This document shows positions 5,236-5,471 of a DNA stretch of 5,471 nt, in pieces; positions within the stretch are counted from its first letter, which is position 1, and each line of letters starts with the position of its first letter. The translations under genes and the position numbers were made by a program. This DNA comes from a bacterium. Its GTDB lineage: Bacteria; JAMCPX01. Under the pieces are notes generated by a model. That model was not told where the DNA came from. It saw only the letters and a program-made list of their open reading frames with translations, and did no database searches. Where the stretch lies: NCBI GenBank assembly GCA_021789095.1, contig JAJYJX010000147.1:1-5471 (forward strand), read 5' to 3'.

Positions 5236-5471
5236 TTAATAAAACCCCTGGGGTCTTATACCGAGTTCGTCGAAAAGGTCCGAATCGCTGCAGGTATTCC
5301 CGTAAACAAGCATCTCTACCTGTTCTGCGGTTACCGGGAATGATTCTACATTCTGGAGCAGTTTTGCGAGTGATTTTATAAGTATTGCGGGAATATGCAT
5401 TCTCATCTTCTTTTTCAGTTTATACATGCGTGTTACAATATCTATAATTTCATTGTAAGAAACACTTTTTG
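5236..5471 (-). CDS. NDUFA9-like NAD(P)-binding epimerase (C-terminal part only)
   Basis: The minus-strand frame is open to the right edge of the window, so the gene starts outside and only its last 77 residues are seen; the methionine at 5427 is internal. The visible part reads KSVSYNEIIDIV, then a basic helix with HIPAILIKSLAKLL, then VTAEQVEMLVYGNTC and FDELGIRP before the stop. This matches the C-terminal portion of atypical short-chain dehydrogenases of the complex I NDUFA9/NAD-dependent epimerase group ("EI-D-v", "lT-eQV-mL", "lGI-P"). The Rossmann fold and nucleotide-binding glycines would lie beyond the window and cannot be checked. Bacterial members are membrane-associated or act on quinone or lipid sugars in several cases, but no role is shown here. 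It is the upstream neighbour of the nuclease gene. Confidence 0.7.
   Translation of the reverse strand, partial: KSVSYNEIIDIVTRMYKLKKKMRMHIPAILIKSLAKLLQNVESFPVTAEQVEMLVYGNTCSDSDLFDELGIRPQGFY

Overview
The window looks like a chromosomal segment from an anaerobic or microaerophilic, respiring Gram-negative bacterium. The combination of an exported multihaem c-type cytochrome with PKD-like domains, a hemerythrin, a type I 3-dehydroquinate dehydratase and an NDUFA9-like epimerase suits Desulfobacterota (former Deltaproteobacteria) or Nitrospirota. That placement is inference from gene content; no marker gene is present.

Left part (1-2723): the 3' part of a large plus-strand gene encodes PKD/Ig-like domains followed by nine CXXCH haem sites. 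A minus-strand hemerythrin-domain gene converges on it, with only 6 bp between the stop codons. The hemerythrin promoter region carries an FNR/CRP-type inverted repeat (core ATGAT-N4-ATCAT, 2771-2784). It is placed about 41.5 bp upstream of the likely transcription start, which suggests redox or NO control.

Middle (2724-3556): an AT-rich intergenic stretch of 211 bp holds two AT-rich inverted repeats, an extended -10 promoter (TGC-TATAAT, 2892-2900) and a run of ten G immediately before a two-gene module. The module is a 68-residue basic protein followed, with a 56-bp overlap, by a DUF6036/AbiEii-type nucleotidyltransferase. It resembles a toxin-antitoxin or defence pair. The G10 tract sits where the ribosome binding site should be and could make expression length-dependent. 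This is the best candidate for an undescribed system here.

Right part (3557-5471): aroD (shikimate pathway) lies on the plus strand. Converging on it from the right is a minus-strand series: the 3' end of an NDUFA9-like NAD(P)-binding epimerase, a PD-(D/E)XK (RecB/Cas4-like) nuclease with paired CXXC motifs, and a possible small single-span membrane protein whose 3' end runs antisense into aroD. No rRNA, tRNA, insertion sequence or CRISPR array was seen. No convincing GC-rich rho-independent terminator was found.
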